Below, in pieces: positions 20,294 to 30,107 of a stretch of DNA of 64,000 nt. A model generated the notes under the pieces. It saw only the letters and a list, made by a program, of their open reading frames with translations. It did no database searches and was not told the DNA's origin. Made by a program: the position numbers and the translations under genes. The DNA is from Silvania confinis (lineage in GTDB: Bacteria; Pseudomonadota; Gammaproteobacteria; Enterobacterales; Enterobacteriaceae), in contig NZ_JAMGZJ010000076.1 in assembly GCF_025564085.1 (NCBI RefSeq), positions 186,001 to 250,000 of the forward strand, written 5' to 3'. Each line of letters begins with the position of its first letter. The first letter of the stretch is position 1.

Positions 20294-21301
20294 ATGACTG
20301 ATAAAACCATTCCCTTTTCGGTGCTGGATCTGGCACCCATCCCAGAAGGATCCTCGGCTGGAGTTGCCTTTTCCCACTCTCTGGACCTTGCCCGTCTTGC
20401 TGAACAGCGCGGTTATCATCGTTACTGGCTGGCCGAACACCATAACATGGTCGGGATTGCCAGTGCCGCCACGTCGGTACTGATAGGCTATCTGGCGGCC
20501 AATACGACGCGGCTACATTTAGGCTCTGGTGGCGTAATGCTGCCCAACCACTCGCCGCTGGTGATCGCCGAACAGTTTGGCACGCTTAATACTCTCTATC
20601 CTGGCCGTATCGATTTGGGTCTGGGCCGTGCACCGGGTAGCGATCAGCCCACCATGCGGGCCTTGCGCCGGCATATGAGCGGCGATATCGACAACTTCCC
20701 CCGCGATGTGGCCGAGCTGGTGGACTGGTTCGATGCCCGCGACCCGAACCCGCACGTACGCCCGGTTCCCGGTTACGGCGAACAGGTCCCGGTCTGGCTG
20801 CTGGGTTCGAGTTTATACAGCGCCCAACTGGCGGCACAACTTGGCCTGCCGTTTGCGTTCGCCTCGCACTTTGCCCCGGATATGCTGCACCAGGCGCTGC
20901 ATCTGTATCGCACAAACTTTAAAGCGTCCGAGCGGCTGGAAAAACCGTACGCGATGGTGTGTATCAACATCGTTGCTGCCGACAGTAACCGCGATGCGGA
21001 ATTCCTGTTCACCTCCATGCAGCAGGCGTTTATGAAGCTGCGCCGTGGCGAGACAGGCCAGCTACCGCCGCCGGTAGAGAATATGCATCAACTGTGGTCT
21101 GCGTCCGAGCAGTATGGCGTCCAGCAGGCGCTGAGCATGTCGCTGGTGGGCGATAAGGCTAAGGTCCGTCACGGGCTGGAGTCAGTTCTGCGTGAGACAC
21201 AGGCGGACGAGATCATGGTGAACGGCCAGATTTTCGATCATCAGGCGCGGCTGCATTCGTTTGATCTGGCGATGCAGGTAAAAGAAGAGTTGGTGGGATA
21301 A
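20294..21301 (+). CDS. yhbW: luciferase-like flavin monooxygenase family protein YhbW
   Basis: A 335-residue member of the bacterial luciferase-like family (TIM-barrel, FMN/F420-type fold). The family pattern is clear in [12 protein letters not shown] near the N-terminus, [10 protein letters not shown] and [13 protein letters not shown]. The substrate is unknown. It stands alone between ubiV and the convergent mtr gene and is followed by a REP-like hairpin. Confidence 0.9.
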   Translation: MTDKTIPFSVLDLAPIPEGSSAGVAFSHSLDLARLAEQRGYHRYWLAEHHNMVGIASAATSVLIGYLAANTTRLHLGSGGVMLPNHSPLVIAEQFGTLNTLYPGRIDLGLGRAPGSDQPTMRALRRHMSGDIDNFPRDVAELVDWFDARDPNPHVRPVPGYGEQVPVWLLGSSLYSAQLAAQLGLPFAFASHFAPDMLHQALHLYRTNFKASERLEKPYAMVCINIVAADSNRDAEFLFTSMQQAFMKLRRGETGQLPPPVENMHQLWSASEQYGVQQALSMSLVGDKAKVRHGLESVLRETQADEIMVNGQIFDHQARLHSFDLAMQVKEELVG

Positions 21302-21310
21302 CGTGTTGCT

Positions 21311-21340
21311 TTGCCCGGTGGCGCTACGCTTACCGGGCAA
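21311..21340. repeat. REP-like palindromic element after yhbW
   Basis: A 9-bp stem TTGCCCGGT / ACCGGGCAA encloses GGCGCTACGCTT. The internal GGTGGCGCT and CGCTTACC pattern is that of enterobacterial repetitive extragenic palindromes, and a second copy with the same core lies at 30057-30082. It sits between convergent genes, the usual place for REPs. Confidence 0.75.
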
Positions 21341-21345
21341 ATTCT

Positions 21346-22590
21346 TTACTGATATACCGGCAACAAATTAAAGCTGGAAAGTACGTGTACCAGCGCGTTG
21401 CCAATACCGAACACCAGGATCAGTGCAATCATCGGCTTGCCGCCCCAGACGCGGAATTTTGGGCTGCCGAAGCGTTTACGTGATTTGCGTGCCAGTAGCG
21501 CTGGCACAATCGCCGCCCAGATGGTGGCCGCCAGGCCTGCATAGCCAATGGCATACAAGAAACCGTTCGGCCACAGTAGACCACCAACCACTGGTGGCAG
21601 GAAGGTCAGCAGCGCAGTTTTCAGACGCCCCAGCGCAGAATCATCAAAACCGAACAAATCCGCCAGATAGTCAAAAAGGCCCAGCGTTACGCCAAGAAAA
21701 GAGCTTGCCACGGCAAAGTTGGAGAAGACAACCAGCAGCAGTTCCAGACTACGGCTGTTCAGCACCCCGCTCAGGGCCTGCACCAACACATCAATGTTGC
21801 CGCCCTTCTGCGCAATACCGATAAACTCCGGGCGTGGAATGTTACCCATCGTCCCCAGCAGCCAGATCACATATAACCCCAGCGCCAGCAGCGTGCCGTA
21901 CACCAGGCAGCGGATAATGGTGTGCGGATCTTTACCGTAATACTTCATCAGGCTCGGTACGTTGCCGTGATAGCCAAACGATGCCAGGCAGAACGGCAGG
22001 GTCATCAGCAGATACGGAGAGTACGAGGTATTGCTCTCGGCAACATTAAACAGCGTGGTCGGTGTGACATGCCCCAGCAGACTGCCAAAGGTCAGGAAAA
22101 AGGTGATGACCTTGGCTCCGAGCACGATCGCCGTCATCCGGCTCACCGCCTTGGTGCTCATCCAGACGATAAAAGCCACCGCCAGAGCAAACACCAGACC
22201 CGCCAGCCGTGCCGGAACATTCAACGACATCTCCAAAAAGGTATGGTGCAGAATCGAGCCGCTCGCAGAGATGTAGGCGTAGGTCAGGATATAGAGAACA
22301 AAGGCAATAGAAATGCCGTTGACGATATTCCAGCGCTTACCCAGCAGGTCGCGGGTAATGGTGTCGAAGCTCGAGCCAATACGGTAATTCAGGTTCGCTT
22401 CGAGGATCATCAGGCCAGAATGCAGCATACAGAACCAGGTGAATACCAGCGCCGCCAGCGACCAGAAGAACCACGCCCCGGACATGACCACCGGCAGGGA
22501 GAACATACCTGCGCCAATGATTGTGCCGCCGATGATCACCACGCCGCCGAGCAGCGAGGGTGACGTTTGGGTGGTGGTTAGTGTCGCCAT
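21346..22590 (-). CDS. mtr: tryptophan permease Mtr
   Basis: Inner-membrane proton symporter for tryptophan (also indole) of the aromatic amino acid/HAAAP family. It has 414 residues and about 11 membrane segments; the N-terminal [19 protein letters not shown] is the family signature. A GGAG ribosome site lies upstream. It is transcribed from its own promoter, which overlaps a TrpR-type operator, after the deaD terminator. Confidence 0.96.
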   Translation of the reverse strand: MATLTTTQTSPSLLGGVVIIGGTIIGAGMFSLPVVMSGAWFFWSLAALVFTWFCMLHSGLMILEANLNYRIGSSFDTITRDLLGKRWNIVNGISIAFVLYILTYAYISASGSILHHTFLEMSLNVPARLAGLVFALAVAFIVWMSTKAVSRMTAIVLGAKVITFFLTFGSLLGHVTPTTLFNVAESNTSYSPYLLMTLPFCLASFGYHGNVPSLMKYYGKDPHTIIRCLVYGTLLALGLYVIWLLGTMGNIPRPEFIGIAQKGGNIDVLVQALSGVLNSRSLELLLVVFSNFAVASSFLGVTLGLFDYLADLFGFDDSALGRLKTALLTFLPPVVGGLLWPNGFLYAIGYAGLAATIWAAIVPALLARKSRKRFGSPKFRVWGGKPMIALILVFGIGNALVHVLSSFNLLPVYQ

Positions 22591-22625
22591 ACAGCCAATT
22601 CTCCAGTGAAAAGTTTTGCTACCGA

Positions 22626-22662
22626 ATCTTAATGCGTCGCACTGTACCAGTACAAGAGTACA
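22626..22662 (-). promoter_or_regulatory. mtr promoter overlapped by TrpR operator
   Basis: Read on the minus strand, TTGTAC (complement of 22650-22655) and TAAGAT (complement of 22626-22631) form a -35/-10 pair with an 18-bp spacer. The symmetrical TGTACTCTTGTACTGGTACA (minus strand, 22643-22662) covers the -35 region and closely resembles the known trp operators and the E. coli mtr operator. Tryptophan-loaded TrpR would repress here. I saw no clear TyrR box. Confidence 0.75.
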
Positions 22663-22670
22663 AAAGGAAT

Positions 22671-22700
22671 AAAAAAAGCCCCGATATCGCTATCGGGGCT
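22671..22700 (-). terminator. terminator of deaD
   Basis: On the minus strand the 9-bp stem GCCCCGATA / TATCGGGGC with a GCGA loop is followed by seven T. It lies between the deaD stop and the mtr promoter. Confidence 0.92.
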
Positions 22701-22732
22701 GTATATATTACTTTACGACAGAAGCGTAAGGC

Positions 22733-24685
22733 TTACGCGTCACGACGACGGGTAGGCGCTGCGCCATCTTCGCGACGTGGGCCACGGTTTTCGCGACGCT
22801 CACCGCTGAAGCGGCCTGCACCTGCTGGTGCTGCGCCATCACGACGAGGACCACGGTTGCCTTCACGACGCTCGCCGCCGCCGAAGCTACGACGGTCGCC
22901 AGCTGGGCGATCGCCTTCACGACGAGGACCACGGTCAGGACGCGGCTGGGCATCGCCCATCAGCTGCATGTTCATCGGCTTGTTCAGGATGCGGGTACGG
23001 GTAAAGTGCTGCAGCACATCGCCCGGCATACCTTTTGGCAGCTCGATGGTGGAGTGAGTACCGAACAGCTTGATGTTACCAATGTAACGGCTGCTGATGT
23101 CGCCTTCGTTAGCGATCGCGCCAACGATGTGACGAACTTCAACACCATCATCACGGCCCACTTCAATGCGGTACAGTTCCATCTCGCCAGCATCACGACG
23201 TTCGCGACGTGGACGGTCTTCACCAGGCGCACCTGCTGCACGTTCAGGACGGTCACCACGTGGGCCACGATCGTTACGGTCACCACGATCATTACGATCG
23301 CGACGCTCGAAACGCTCATCGCGTTCACGGAATTCACGCTTCGGACGCATTGGTGCATCAGCCGGAACGATCAGCGCGCGTTCGCCCTGAGCCATTTTCA
23401 GCAGTGCTGCTGCCAGCGTTTCAACATCCAGCTCTTCGCCTTCTGCGCTCGGCTTGATTTGCGCCAGCAGAGCACGGTACTGATCCAGGTCGCTGCTTTC
23501 CAGCTGCTGCTGTACTTTCGCGGCGAACTTCTCCAGACGGCGTTTGCCCAGCAGATCTGCGTTTGGCAGGTCGGCTTCTGGAATGGTCAGCTTCATGGTG
23601 CGTTCGATGTTACGCAGCAGACGACGCTCGCGGTTCTCAACGAACAGCAGCGCACGACCCGCACGACCCGCACGACCGGTACGGCCGATACGGTGAACGT
23701 AAGACTCGGAGTCCATCGGGATGTCATAGTTAACAACCAGGCTGATACGCTCAACGTCCAGACCACGTGCTGCCACGTCGGTTGCAATCAGAATATCCAG
23801 ACGGCCGTCTTTCAGACGTTCCAGAGTCTGCTCACGCAGTGACTGGTTCATGTCGCCGTTCAGCGCTGCGCTGTTATAACCGCTACGCTCCAGTGCTTCT
23901 GCCACTTCCAGGGTCGCATTTTTGGTACGAACGAAGATAATCGCCGCATCAAAATCTTCTGCTTCCAGGAAACGCACCAGCGCTTCGTTTTTACGCATAC
24001 CGTGTACAGACCAGAAAGTCTGGCTGATGTCCGGGCGAGTGGTTACGCTGGACTGGATACGCACTTCCTGCGGATCCTTCATGAAACGACGGGTAATACG
24101 ACGGATCGCTTCCGGCATGGTTGCAGAGAACAGAGCGGTCTGATGACCTTCTGGGATCTGCGCCATAATGGTTTCTACGTCTTCGATGAAGCCCATGCGG
24201 AGCATTTCGTCAGCTTCATCCAGTACCAGACCGCTCAGTTTAGAGAGATCCAGTGTACCGCGTTTCAGGTGATCCAGCAGACGACCCGGCGTACCGACGA
24301 CAATCTGTGGGCCCTGACGCAGGGCGCGTAACTGCACGTCATAACGCTGGCCGCCGTAAAGGGCAACCACGTTTACGCCGCGCATATGTTTAGAGAACTC
24401 AGTCATCGCTTCCGCAACCTGAACAGCCAGTTCACGGGTCGGAGCCAGGACGAGGATCTGCGGTGCGCGCAGATCAGGATCAATGTTGTTCAGCAGCGGC
24501 AGCGAGAACGCCGCAGTTTTACCGCTACCAGTCTGGGCCATGCCCAGCACGTCACGACCCGCGAGCAGATGTGGGATACATTCTGCCTGGATCGGAGATG
24601 GTTTTTCGTAACCCAGATCGTTAAGGGATTCAAGGATAGGAGCCTTCAGGCCCAGATCTGCAAAAGTGGTTTCGAATTCAGCCAT
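22733..24685 (-). CDS. deaD: ATP-dependent RNA helicase DeaD (CsdA)
   Basis: Cold-shock DEAD-box helicase for ribosome assembly and RNA decay. It has 650 residues. The Q motif lies near residue 30, the P-loop AQTGSGKT has K56, the DEAD box is 156-159 and SAT 187-189; helicase C follows with [15 protein letters not shown]. After about 430 come the dimerisation and RNA-binding (DbpA-like) domains and a long Arg/Asp/Gly-rich tail with RRDGAAP and RREGNRG blocks, about 20 residues longer than in E. coli. I use the ATG complementary to 24683-24685 (MAEFETTF); yrbN overlaps it. Confidence 0.96.
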   Translation of the reverse strand: MAEFETTFADLGLKAPILESLNDLGYEKPSPIQAECIPHLLAGRDVLGMAQTGSGKTAAFSLPLLNNIDPDLRAPQILVLAPTRELAVQVAEAMTEFSKHMRGVNVVALYGGQRYDVQLRALRQGPQIVVGTPGRLLDHLKRGTLDLSKLSGLVLDEADEMLRMGFIEDVETIMAQIPEGHQTALFSATMPEAIRRITRRFMKDPQEVRIQSSVTTRPDISQTFWSVHGMRKNEALVRFLEAEDFDAAIIFVRTKNATLEVAEALERSGYNSAALNGDMNQSLREQTLERLKDGRLDILIATDVAARGLDVERISLVVNYDIPMDSESYVHRIGRTGRAGRAGRALLFVENRERRLLRNIERTMKLTIPEADLPNADLLGKRRLEKFAAKVQQQLESSDLDQYRALLAQIKPSAEGEELDVETLAAALLKMAQGERALIVPADAPMRPKREFRERDERFERRDRNDRGDRNDRGPRGDRPERAAGAPGEDRPRRERRDAGEMELYRIEVGRDDGVEVRHIVGAIANEGDISSRYIGNIKLFGTHSTIELPKGMPGDVLQHFTRTRILNKPMNMQLMGDAQPRPDRGPRREGDRPAGDRRSFGGGERREGNRGPRRDGAAPAGAGRFSGERRENRGPRREDGAAPTRRRDA

Positions 24686-24758
24686 GTAGTACAAGTGCCT
24701 CGATATTAATGGCGGCCAGTCTACATAACTCGTCGTGAAAATGATTAGCAATTTTCAT
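24678..24758 (-). CDS. yrbN: small protein YrbN (26 residues)
   Basis: A 26-residue open frame beginning [18 protein letters not shown] and ending EALVLHG with a TGA stop. It matches, in my recollection, E. coli YrbN, the small protein encoded between nlpI and deaD. Its last 8 bases overlap the deaD start (ATGGCTGA), an arrangement that would couple deaD translation to yrbN translation. No strong ribosome site is visible upstream. Its function is not known; a leader-peptide-like role for deaD is an inference from the overlap. Confidence 0.8.
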   Translation of the reverse strand: MKIANHFHDELCRLAAINIEALVLHG

Positions 24759-24867
24759 TGAAAAGTGTGAACCGGCTCAAAGTAGGTGTATTGACGAACA
24801 ACAACGCCCTCACCCGTGAAGATGATGACAATCAAAAAATGATTATGGGCTGATGTGTTGACGTCAG

Positions 24868-25752
24868 CTATTGCTGGTCCGATTCTGCCAGGTCGTCATG
24901 CTCCTGGCCCAAGAGCGATAATTCCAACAATGCATAACGGTGCTCAACATAGTTGTGTACGTTGTTAGCAACCGCTAATTTGAACAGTGCCGTGGCGCTG
25001 TCCATATCCCCCAGACTTAGGTAGTACTTACCTAAATAGAAGTTGGTTTCACTGAGATGCTCAGCGAGCGAGGTGTTATCCGTTGCGTCCGCCTTGAGGC
25101 GTTCCATCAGCGTTGCTTCGCTAATGTTCCCCAGGTAGAACTCGACAATATTCCATCCCCATTGTTCCTTGTCCGATTTGTCGAAGCGCTGATTTAACGC
25201 CTCTTTTGCCTGCTTTGGATCGAGCTTCTGCTCAACAAGATAAAGCCACAGGCTACGGAAAGGATCATTAGGATCGTCTTGATAAAACGCCAGCAGATCA
25301 TCTTGCGCTAACTTGTCACGACCGCCGTAGTAGAGGGCGATACCGCGATTCAAGTGCGCGTAGTTGTAAGTTGGATCAAGCTCAAGTACAGAATCAAACG
25401 CTTCATAGGCAGCATCAAAATTGCCTGCCTGCGTTAAATAAATGCCTAAGTAATTGAATACTTCCGGCATATCCGGTCGGATCGCTAACGCTTGTGAAAA
25501 ATCATTTCGCGCCAGTGCCCTCAGACCGAGACTATCATACAACACTCCGCGCTCATATAAAAGCTGTGCGCGTTCATCATCGGTTAAAGCCCGACTGGCA
25601 AGAATTTGTTCCATGCGTGCCAGAATCACTTCCTGCTGCAAAGTCGGTTGCAGTGGCACTGCGAGGACTTCACTTTTACGCCAGGCAGAGTTGCTGCATC
25701 CTGCCAGCGTCAAAGCTGTCGCAACGAAACACCAGCGCAGAAAAGGCTTCAT
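24868..25752 (-). CDS. nlpI: lipoprotein NlpI (TPR protein)
   Basis: Outer-membrane lipoprotein of 294 residues that delivers the protease Prc to substrates such as MepS and scaffolds peptidoglycan hydrolases. The lipobox LTLAGC gives C19 as the acylated residue. Several TPR repeats are visible ([30 protein letters not shown] and following). I use the ATG complementary to 25750-25752, giving the standard signal peptide [19 protein letters not shown]; the frame is open 36 codons upstream. It lies 110 bp after pnp. Confidence 0.96.
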   Translation of the reverse strand: MKPFLRWCFVATALTLAGCSNSAWRKSEVLAVPLQPTLQQEVILARMEQILASRALTDDERAQLLYERGVLYDSLGLRALARNDFSQALAIRPDMPEVFNYLGIYLTQAGNFDAAYEAFDSVLELDPTYNYAHLNRGIALYYGGRDKLAQDDLLAFYQDDPNDPFRSLWLYLVEQKLDPKQAKEALNQRFDKSDKEQWGWNIVEFYLGNISEATLMERLKADATDNTSLAEHLSETNFYLGKYYLSLGDMDSATALFKLAVANNVHNYVEHRYALLELSLLGQEHDDLAESDQQ

Positions 25753-25829
25753 TTCCCACTCCCGAAGACAACTATTGGATGAACGTCCTGTCCCCCGGCG
25801 GCTCAACAAGGCGTCCTGCCTGATAACAA

Positions 25830-25851
25830 GCCCTCCGCATATGCGGAGGGC
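25830..25851 (-). terminator. 22-bp palindrome between pnp and nlpI
   Basis: A perfect inverted repeat built on GCCCTCCGCAT / ATGCGGAGGGC lies 11 bp after the pnp stop. Only a weak T-rich stretch (TTGTTATC) follows on the minus strand, so it may be a partial terminator or a 3'-end stabilising hairpin allowing some read-through into nlpI. Confidence 0.6.
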
Positions 25852-25862
25852 AAACGGCAAGC

Positions 25863-27995
25863 TTACTCGCCCTGTTCTACTGCCGGAGCTTCCGGTGCAG
25901 CAGCAGAGGACTGCTCGGTCGCTTCTTTAATGCTCAGACGGATACGACCCTGACGGTCAACTTCCAGAACCTTAACCGGCACTTCCTGGTTCATCTGCAG
26001 GTAATCAGTCACTTTCTCAACGCGCTTGTCAGCGATTTGAGAGATGTGAACCAGACCTTCTTTACCGCCACCGATGGCAACGAATGCGCCAAAGTCAACG
26101 ATACGGGTCACTTTACCATTGTAGATGCGGCCCACTTCGATCTCTGCAGTGATCTCTTCGATACGACGGATAGCGAATTTCGCTTTCTCACCGTCGGTCG
26201 CAGCGATCTTCACAGTACCGTCATCTTCGATTTCGATGGTGGTGCCAGTTTCTTCGGTCAGGGCACGGATAACAGAACCGCCTTTACCGATAACGTCTTT
26301 AATCTTGTCCGGGCTGATCTTAATGGTGTGGATACGCGGTGCGAACTGAGAAATATCGCCACGTGGCGCGTTAATCGCCTGTTCCATCACGCTCAGAATG
26401 TGCAGACGCGCACCTTTAGCCTGGTTCAGTGCCGCATGCATGATCTCTTTGGTGATGCCTTCAATTTTGATATCCATCTGCAGTGCAGAGATACCGTCGC
26501 GGGAACCCGCTACTTTGAAGTCCATATCACCCAGGTGATCTTCGTCGCCCAGGATGTCAGACAGAACCACGAAGTTCTCGCCTTCTTTCACCAGACCCAT
26601 TGCGATACCCGCAACAGCAGCTTTGATAGGCACGCCTGCATCCATCAGGGCCAGAGATGCGCCACAAACAGAAGCCATGGAAGAAGAACCGTTGGATTCG
26701 GTGATTTCAGAAACCACACGAACGGTGTACGGGAATTTGTCGGAGTCTGGCATTACTGCCAGCACGCCGCGCTTCGCCAGACGACCGTGACCAATTTCAC
26801 GACGCTTTGGCGAGCCAACCATTCCGGTTTCACCTACGCAGTACGGAGGGAAGTTGTAGTGGAACAGGAAGCTGTCAGTGCGGTCGCCCATCAGTTCGTC
26901 GATGTTCTGCGCGTCACGTGCGGTACCCAGAGTCGCGGTAACCAGCGCCTGAGTTTCGCCACGGGTGAACAGTGCAGAACCGTGAGTACGTGGCAGCACG
27001 CCAGTACGCACATCCAGACCACGGATCATGTCTTTTTCACGGCCATCGATACGCGGCTCGCCTGCCAGAACGCGGCTACGAACAACGTTTTTCTCGATAG
27101 CGTGCAGAATTTCGCCCAGCTCGTTAGCGTCCAGGGATTCATCTTCTGCAACCAGCGTCGCGATGGTTTCAGATTTGATGACGCCAACCTGAGCATAACG
27201 CTCTTGTTTGTCAGTGACGCGGTATGCATCGCTCAGACGTGCTTCAGCCTGGGCTGCAACGCGCGCGTTCAGCGCTTCGTTCACCACTTCTGGCTGCCAG
27301 TCCCAACGTGGTTTACCGGCTTCTTTCACCAGGTCGTTGATGTTCTGGATAACAATCTGCTGCTGCTCGTGGCCAAAGACCACAGCGCCCAGCATCTGGT
27401 CTTCACTCAGCAGTTCTGCTTCGGATTCAACCATCAATACTGCAGCTTCGGTACCGGCAACAACCAGATCCAGCTTACTTTCTTTCAGCTCGTCCTGAGT
27501 TGGGTTCAGAACGTACTGGTCATTGATGTAACCTACGCGAGCAGAACCAATTGGGCCATTGAACGGAAGACCGGACAGTGACAGCGCCGCAGAGGCACCG
27601 ATCATCGCAACGATGTCCGGGTTAACCTGTGGGTTAACGGAAACAACGGTGGCAATAACCTGAACTTCGTTAATGAAGCCTTCTGGGAACAGCGGGCGAA
27701 CCGGGCGGTCAATCAGACGCGCGATCAGGGTTTCGCCTTCGCTTGGACGGCCTTCACGACGGAAGAAACCACCCGGGATTTTACCAGCAGCGTAAGTACG
27801 CTCCTGATAGTTAACTGTCAGCGGGAAGAAGTCCTGGCCCGGTTTAGTTTTTTTCTGGCCAACCACGGTCACGAATACAGCAGTGTCATCCATGCTTACC
27901 ATAACGGCAGCAGTGGCCTGACGTGCCATCATACCGGTTTCCAGCGTAACGGTGTGCTGACCGTACTGGAATTTGCGAACGATCGGATTCAGCAA
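25863..27995 (-). CDS. pnp: polyribonucleotide nucleotidyltransferase (PNPase)
   Basis: Phosphorolytic 3'-5' exoribonuclease and degradosome member, a homotrimer. It has 710 residues: two RNase PH domains flanking an all-alpha linker, then a KH domain ([20 protein letters not shown], about 560-580) and an S1 domain ([20 protein letters not shown], about 620-690). The start codon is TTG (complement of 27993-27995) behind AAGGAC, as in E. coli, where expression is low-start and autoregulated through the leader. It lies after rpsO in the same direction. Confidence 0.97.
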   Translation of the reverse strand: MLNPIVRKFQYGQHTVTLETGMMARQATAAVMVSMDDTAVFVTVVGQKKTKPGQDFFPLTVNYQERTYAAGKIPGGFFRREGRPSEGETLIARLIDRPVRPLFPEGFINEVQVIATVVSVNPQVNPDIVAMIGASAALSLSGLPFNGPIGSARVGYINDQYVLNPTQDELKESKLDLVVAGTEAAVLMVESEAELLSEDQMLGAVVFGHEQQQIVIQNINDLVKEAGKPRWDWQPEVVNEALNARVAAQAEARLSDAYRVTDKQERYAQVGVIKSETIATLVAEDESLDANELGEILHAIEKNVVRSRVLAGEPRIDGREKDMIRGLDVRTGVLPRTHGSALFTRGETQALVTATLGTARDAQNIDELMGDRTDSFLFHYNFPPYCVGETGMVGSPKRREIGHGRLAKRGVLAVMPDSDKFPYTVRVVSEITESNGSSSMASVCGASLALMDAGVPIKAAVAGIAMGLVKEGENFVVLSDILGDEDHLGDMDFKVAGSRDGISALQMDIKIEGITKEIMHAALNQAKGARLHILSVMEQAINAPRGDISQFAPRIHTIKISPDKIKDVIGKGGSVIRALTEETGTTIEIEDDGTVKIAATDGEKAKFAIRRIEEITAEIEVGRIYNGKVTRIVDFGAFVAIGGGKEGLVHISQIADKRVEKVTDYLQMNQEVPVKVLEVDRQGRIRLSIKEATEQSSAAAPEAPAVEQGE

Positions 27996-28194
27996 GATTC
28001 TGTCCTTTCTTAAATGAATGACAGCACACCAGAGGCGTGCTGACGTTTTAGCAGGACCTTCTTCGCATCCTCGCGACTAATGACAACCTTAACCCAAACA
28101 GGTAAAGCCTCTCATTAGCCGCGCGAACCTCTGCAATGAAGATCATTTATAGCAACAATACATTAGTTTCCAGTGAATTGCTGCGGCCTGGTTG
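27996..28194. promoter_or_regulatory. pnp leader region
   Basis: About 200 bp between pnp and the rpsO terminator hold no open frame. In E. coli this region carries the pnp promoter, the RNase III-cleaved leader hairpin used in autoregulation and, on the opposite strand, the small RNA SraG. An inverted segment AGCACACC / GGCGTGCT at 28023-28043 is compatible with a leader stem-loop. I could not pick a promoter with confidence. Confidence 0.4.
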
Positions 28195-28220
28195 AAAAAA
28201 GGGGCCATAAGGCCCCCTTT
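28195..28220. terminator. rpsO terminator (bidirectional)
   Basis: The stem GGGGCC / GGCCCC with an ATAA loop is flanked by six A on the left and a CTTTT tract on the right, so it can act in both directions. For rpsO (minus strand) the T tract is the complement of 28195-28200. In E. coli the rpsO terminator is leaky and lets transcription reach pnp. Confidence 0.88.
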
Positions 28221-28237
28221 TCTGAAACTCGCAAGAC

Positions 28238-28598
<361 letters not shown>

Positions 28599-28659
28599 CA
28601 GACGTTAAGCGGCGATATTCTACCCGCCTCCCCTGCTTATCGCAAGGTAAGCCGTCAGC

Positions 28660-29604
28660 TTATGCCGGATATTCAACCACCAGACGACGCGGAGCAACAC
28701 GACCTTCGTCGTCAATTTCACCCATACCGATAAAGGCATTCTCATCGCCTTCAGTGACCCGCACCAGCCCTTGATAAGGGACCTCAGACGTGCGAACCGG
28801 GTTACCGTTTTTGAAGTACACCGACGAGGTTAACGGCAGATTCACGACCGGATAGTCCGACGCAGGACTGTCCATCGGCATCAGCAGCGGGTCCAGCAAA
28901 TCGGCGGCCGGGATGTCCTGCTCCTGCGCCTGTTCAACCAGCGCCTGCAGCTGCTCCAGCGTAACCATGCGTTCAGCCGGATACTTACTGACGGCCAGAC
29001 GACGCAGATAGATAACATGCGCGCCACAACCCAGTTTTTCACCCAGATCGTCGATGATGGTACGGATGTAGGTGCCTTTTGAACAGTGTACTTCCAGCTC
29101 CAGCTCATCACCTTCATGGCGAATAAACAGCAGCTCATAGACCGTGATTGGACGGGCTTCGCGCGGAACATCAATACCCTGACGCGCGTACTCGTAGAGT
29201 TTTTTGCCCTGATATTTCAGCGCAGAATACATCGACGGAACTTGCTGGATGTCACCGCGGAAGGTCTCCAGCGCCGCATCAAGTTGCGCGGCAGTGAACG
29301 TCACCGGACGCTCTTCCACCACCTGCCCATCGGCATCAGAAGTATCTGTGCGTTGACCCAGTTTCGCAATGACGCGGTAGCGCTTGTCCGAATCCAGCAG
29401 ATACTGGGAAAACTTCGTCGCTTCGCCCAGGCAGACTGGCAGCATGCCGGTCGCCAGCGGATCCAACGCACCGGTATGCCCGGCGCGGTTGGCATTATAG
29501 AGACGCTTCACTTTTTGCAGCACGTCGTTACTGGAGGCACCTTGAGGTTTATCCAGCAGCAGGACTCCGTGCACGTCGCGGCCGCGACGACGAGGACGAC
29601 TCAT
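28660..29604 (-). CDS. truB: tRNA pseudouridine-55 synthase TruB
   Basis: Makes pseudouridine 55 in the T loop of all tRNAs and acts as a tRNA-folding chaperone. It has 314 residues; the catalytic aspartate is D48 in [12 protein letters not shown]. The C-terminal part includes the PUA-like domain. Its ATG overlaps the rbfA stop by one base (TGATG), so translation is coupled. Confidence 0.97.
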   Translation of the reverse strand: MSRPRRRGRDVHGVLLLDKPQGASSNDVLQKVKRLYNANRAGHTGALDPLATGMLPVCLGEATKFSQYLLDSDKRYRVIAKLGQRTDTSDADGQVVEERPVTFTAAQLDAALETFRGDIQQVPSMYSALKYQGKKLYEYARQGIDVPREARPITVYELLFIRHEGDELELEVHCSKGTYIRTIIDDLGEKLGCGAHVIYLRRLAVSKYPAERMVTLEQLQALVEQAQEQDIPAADLLDPLLMPMDSPASDYPVVNLPLTSSVYFKNGNPVRTSEVPYQGLVRVTEGDENAFIGMGEIDDEGRVAPRRLVVEYPA

Positions 29605-30005
29605 CAGTCCTCCTTGCTATCGTCCGGGTTCACACGACGCTCATCATCCTGTTTCACCACGCTGGTGACCAGGTTGGACATGCGCATCCCTTCGACCAAC
29701 GAGTTGTCGTAGAAGAAGGTCAGTTCCGGCACGATACGCAGGCGCATCGCTTTGCCGAGCAGGGAACGGATAAAACCGGATGCATCCTGAAGAGCCTTGA
29801 TACCCAACTTAACGGCAGCTTCATCTTTATCATTCAGGAAGGTCACGAAAACTTTGGCATAGGCCAGGTCGCGTGACACTTCAACGCCGGATACGGTCGT
29901 CATCATACCCAGGCGCGGGTCTTTAATTTCGCGCTGCAGGATGATGGCGATCTCTTTTTGCATCTCCTGGGAAACGCGCTGCGGGCGACCAAATTCTTTC
30001 GCCAT
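29604..30005 (-). CDS. rbfA: 30S ribosome-binding factor RbfA
   Basis: Cold-shock 30S maturation factor with a single KH-type domain, 133 residues, starting [10 protein letters not shown] at the complement of 30003-30005. Family motifs REIKDPRL and FYDNSLVEG are present. A start six codons upstream is open, but its reading covers the GGAG ribosome site. It lies between infB and truB. Confidence 0.96.
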   Translation of the reverse strand: MAKEFGRPQRVSQEMQKEIAIILQREIKDPRLGMMTTVSGVEVSRDLAYAKVFVTFLNDKDEAAVKLGIKALQDASGFIRSLLGKAMRLRIVPELTFFYDNSLVEGMRMSNLVTSVVKQDDERRVNPDDSKED

Positions 30006-30021
30006 AATAAATTCTCCAGAC

Positions 30022-30046
30022 AAAAAAGGGGCTAAATGCCCCTTTT
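30022..30046. terminator. hairpin between infB and rbfA
   Basis: The stem AAAAGGGGC / GCCCCTTTT with a TAAAT loop ends in a six-T run on the minus strand. It stands just before the rbfA ribosome site, so it would reduce read-through from infB into rbfA-truB. Confidence 0.75.
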
Positions 30047-30056
30047 GATAATTCTT

Positions 30057-30082
30057 GCCGGGTGGCGCTTCGCTTACCCGGC
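30057..30082. repeat. REP-like palindromic element after infB
   Basis: The stem GCCGGGT / ACCCGGC surrounds GGCGCTTCGCTT. Core and spacing match the element at 21311-21340 with compensatory changes in the stem, which supports a real REP family in this genome. It sits 26 bp after the infB stop. Confidence 0.75.
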
Positions 30083-30107
30083 CTTGATTCCGTTAATCTT
30101 ACTAAGA

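Noticed and set aside
22690-22960. Repetitive CGACGACGACC-like stretch as a possible tandem repeat or CRISPR-like array
   Set aside because: It is the Arg/Asp/Gly-rich coding tail of deaD, with irregular repeat units and an open frame throughout.
23006-23842. 278-codon open frame antisense to deaD
   Set aside because: Thr/Phe/Gln-rich shadow of deaD with no recognisable features.
26037-27581. 514-codon open frame on the plus strand, antisense to pnp
   Set aside because: It lies wholly within pnp in the complementary frame. The composition (many H, F, R, Q, C) and lack of any known domain are typical of the antisense reading of a highly expressed gene with strong codon bias.
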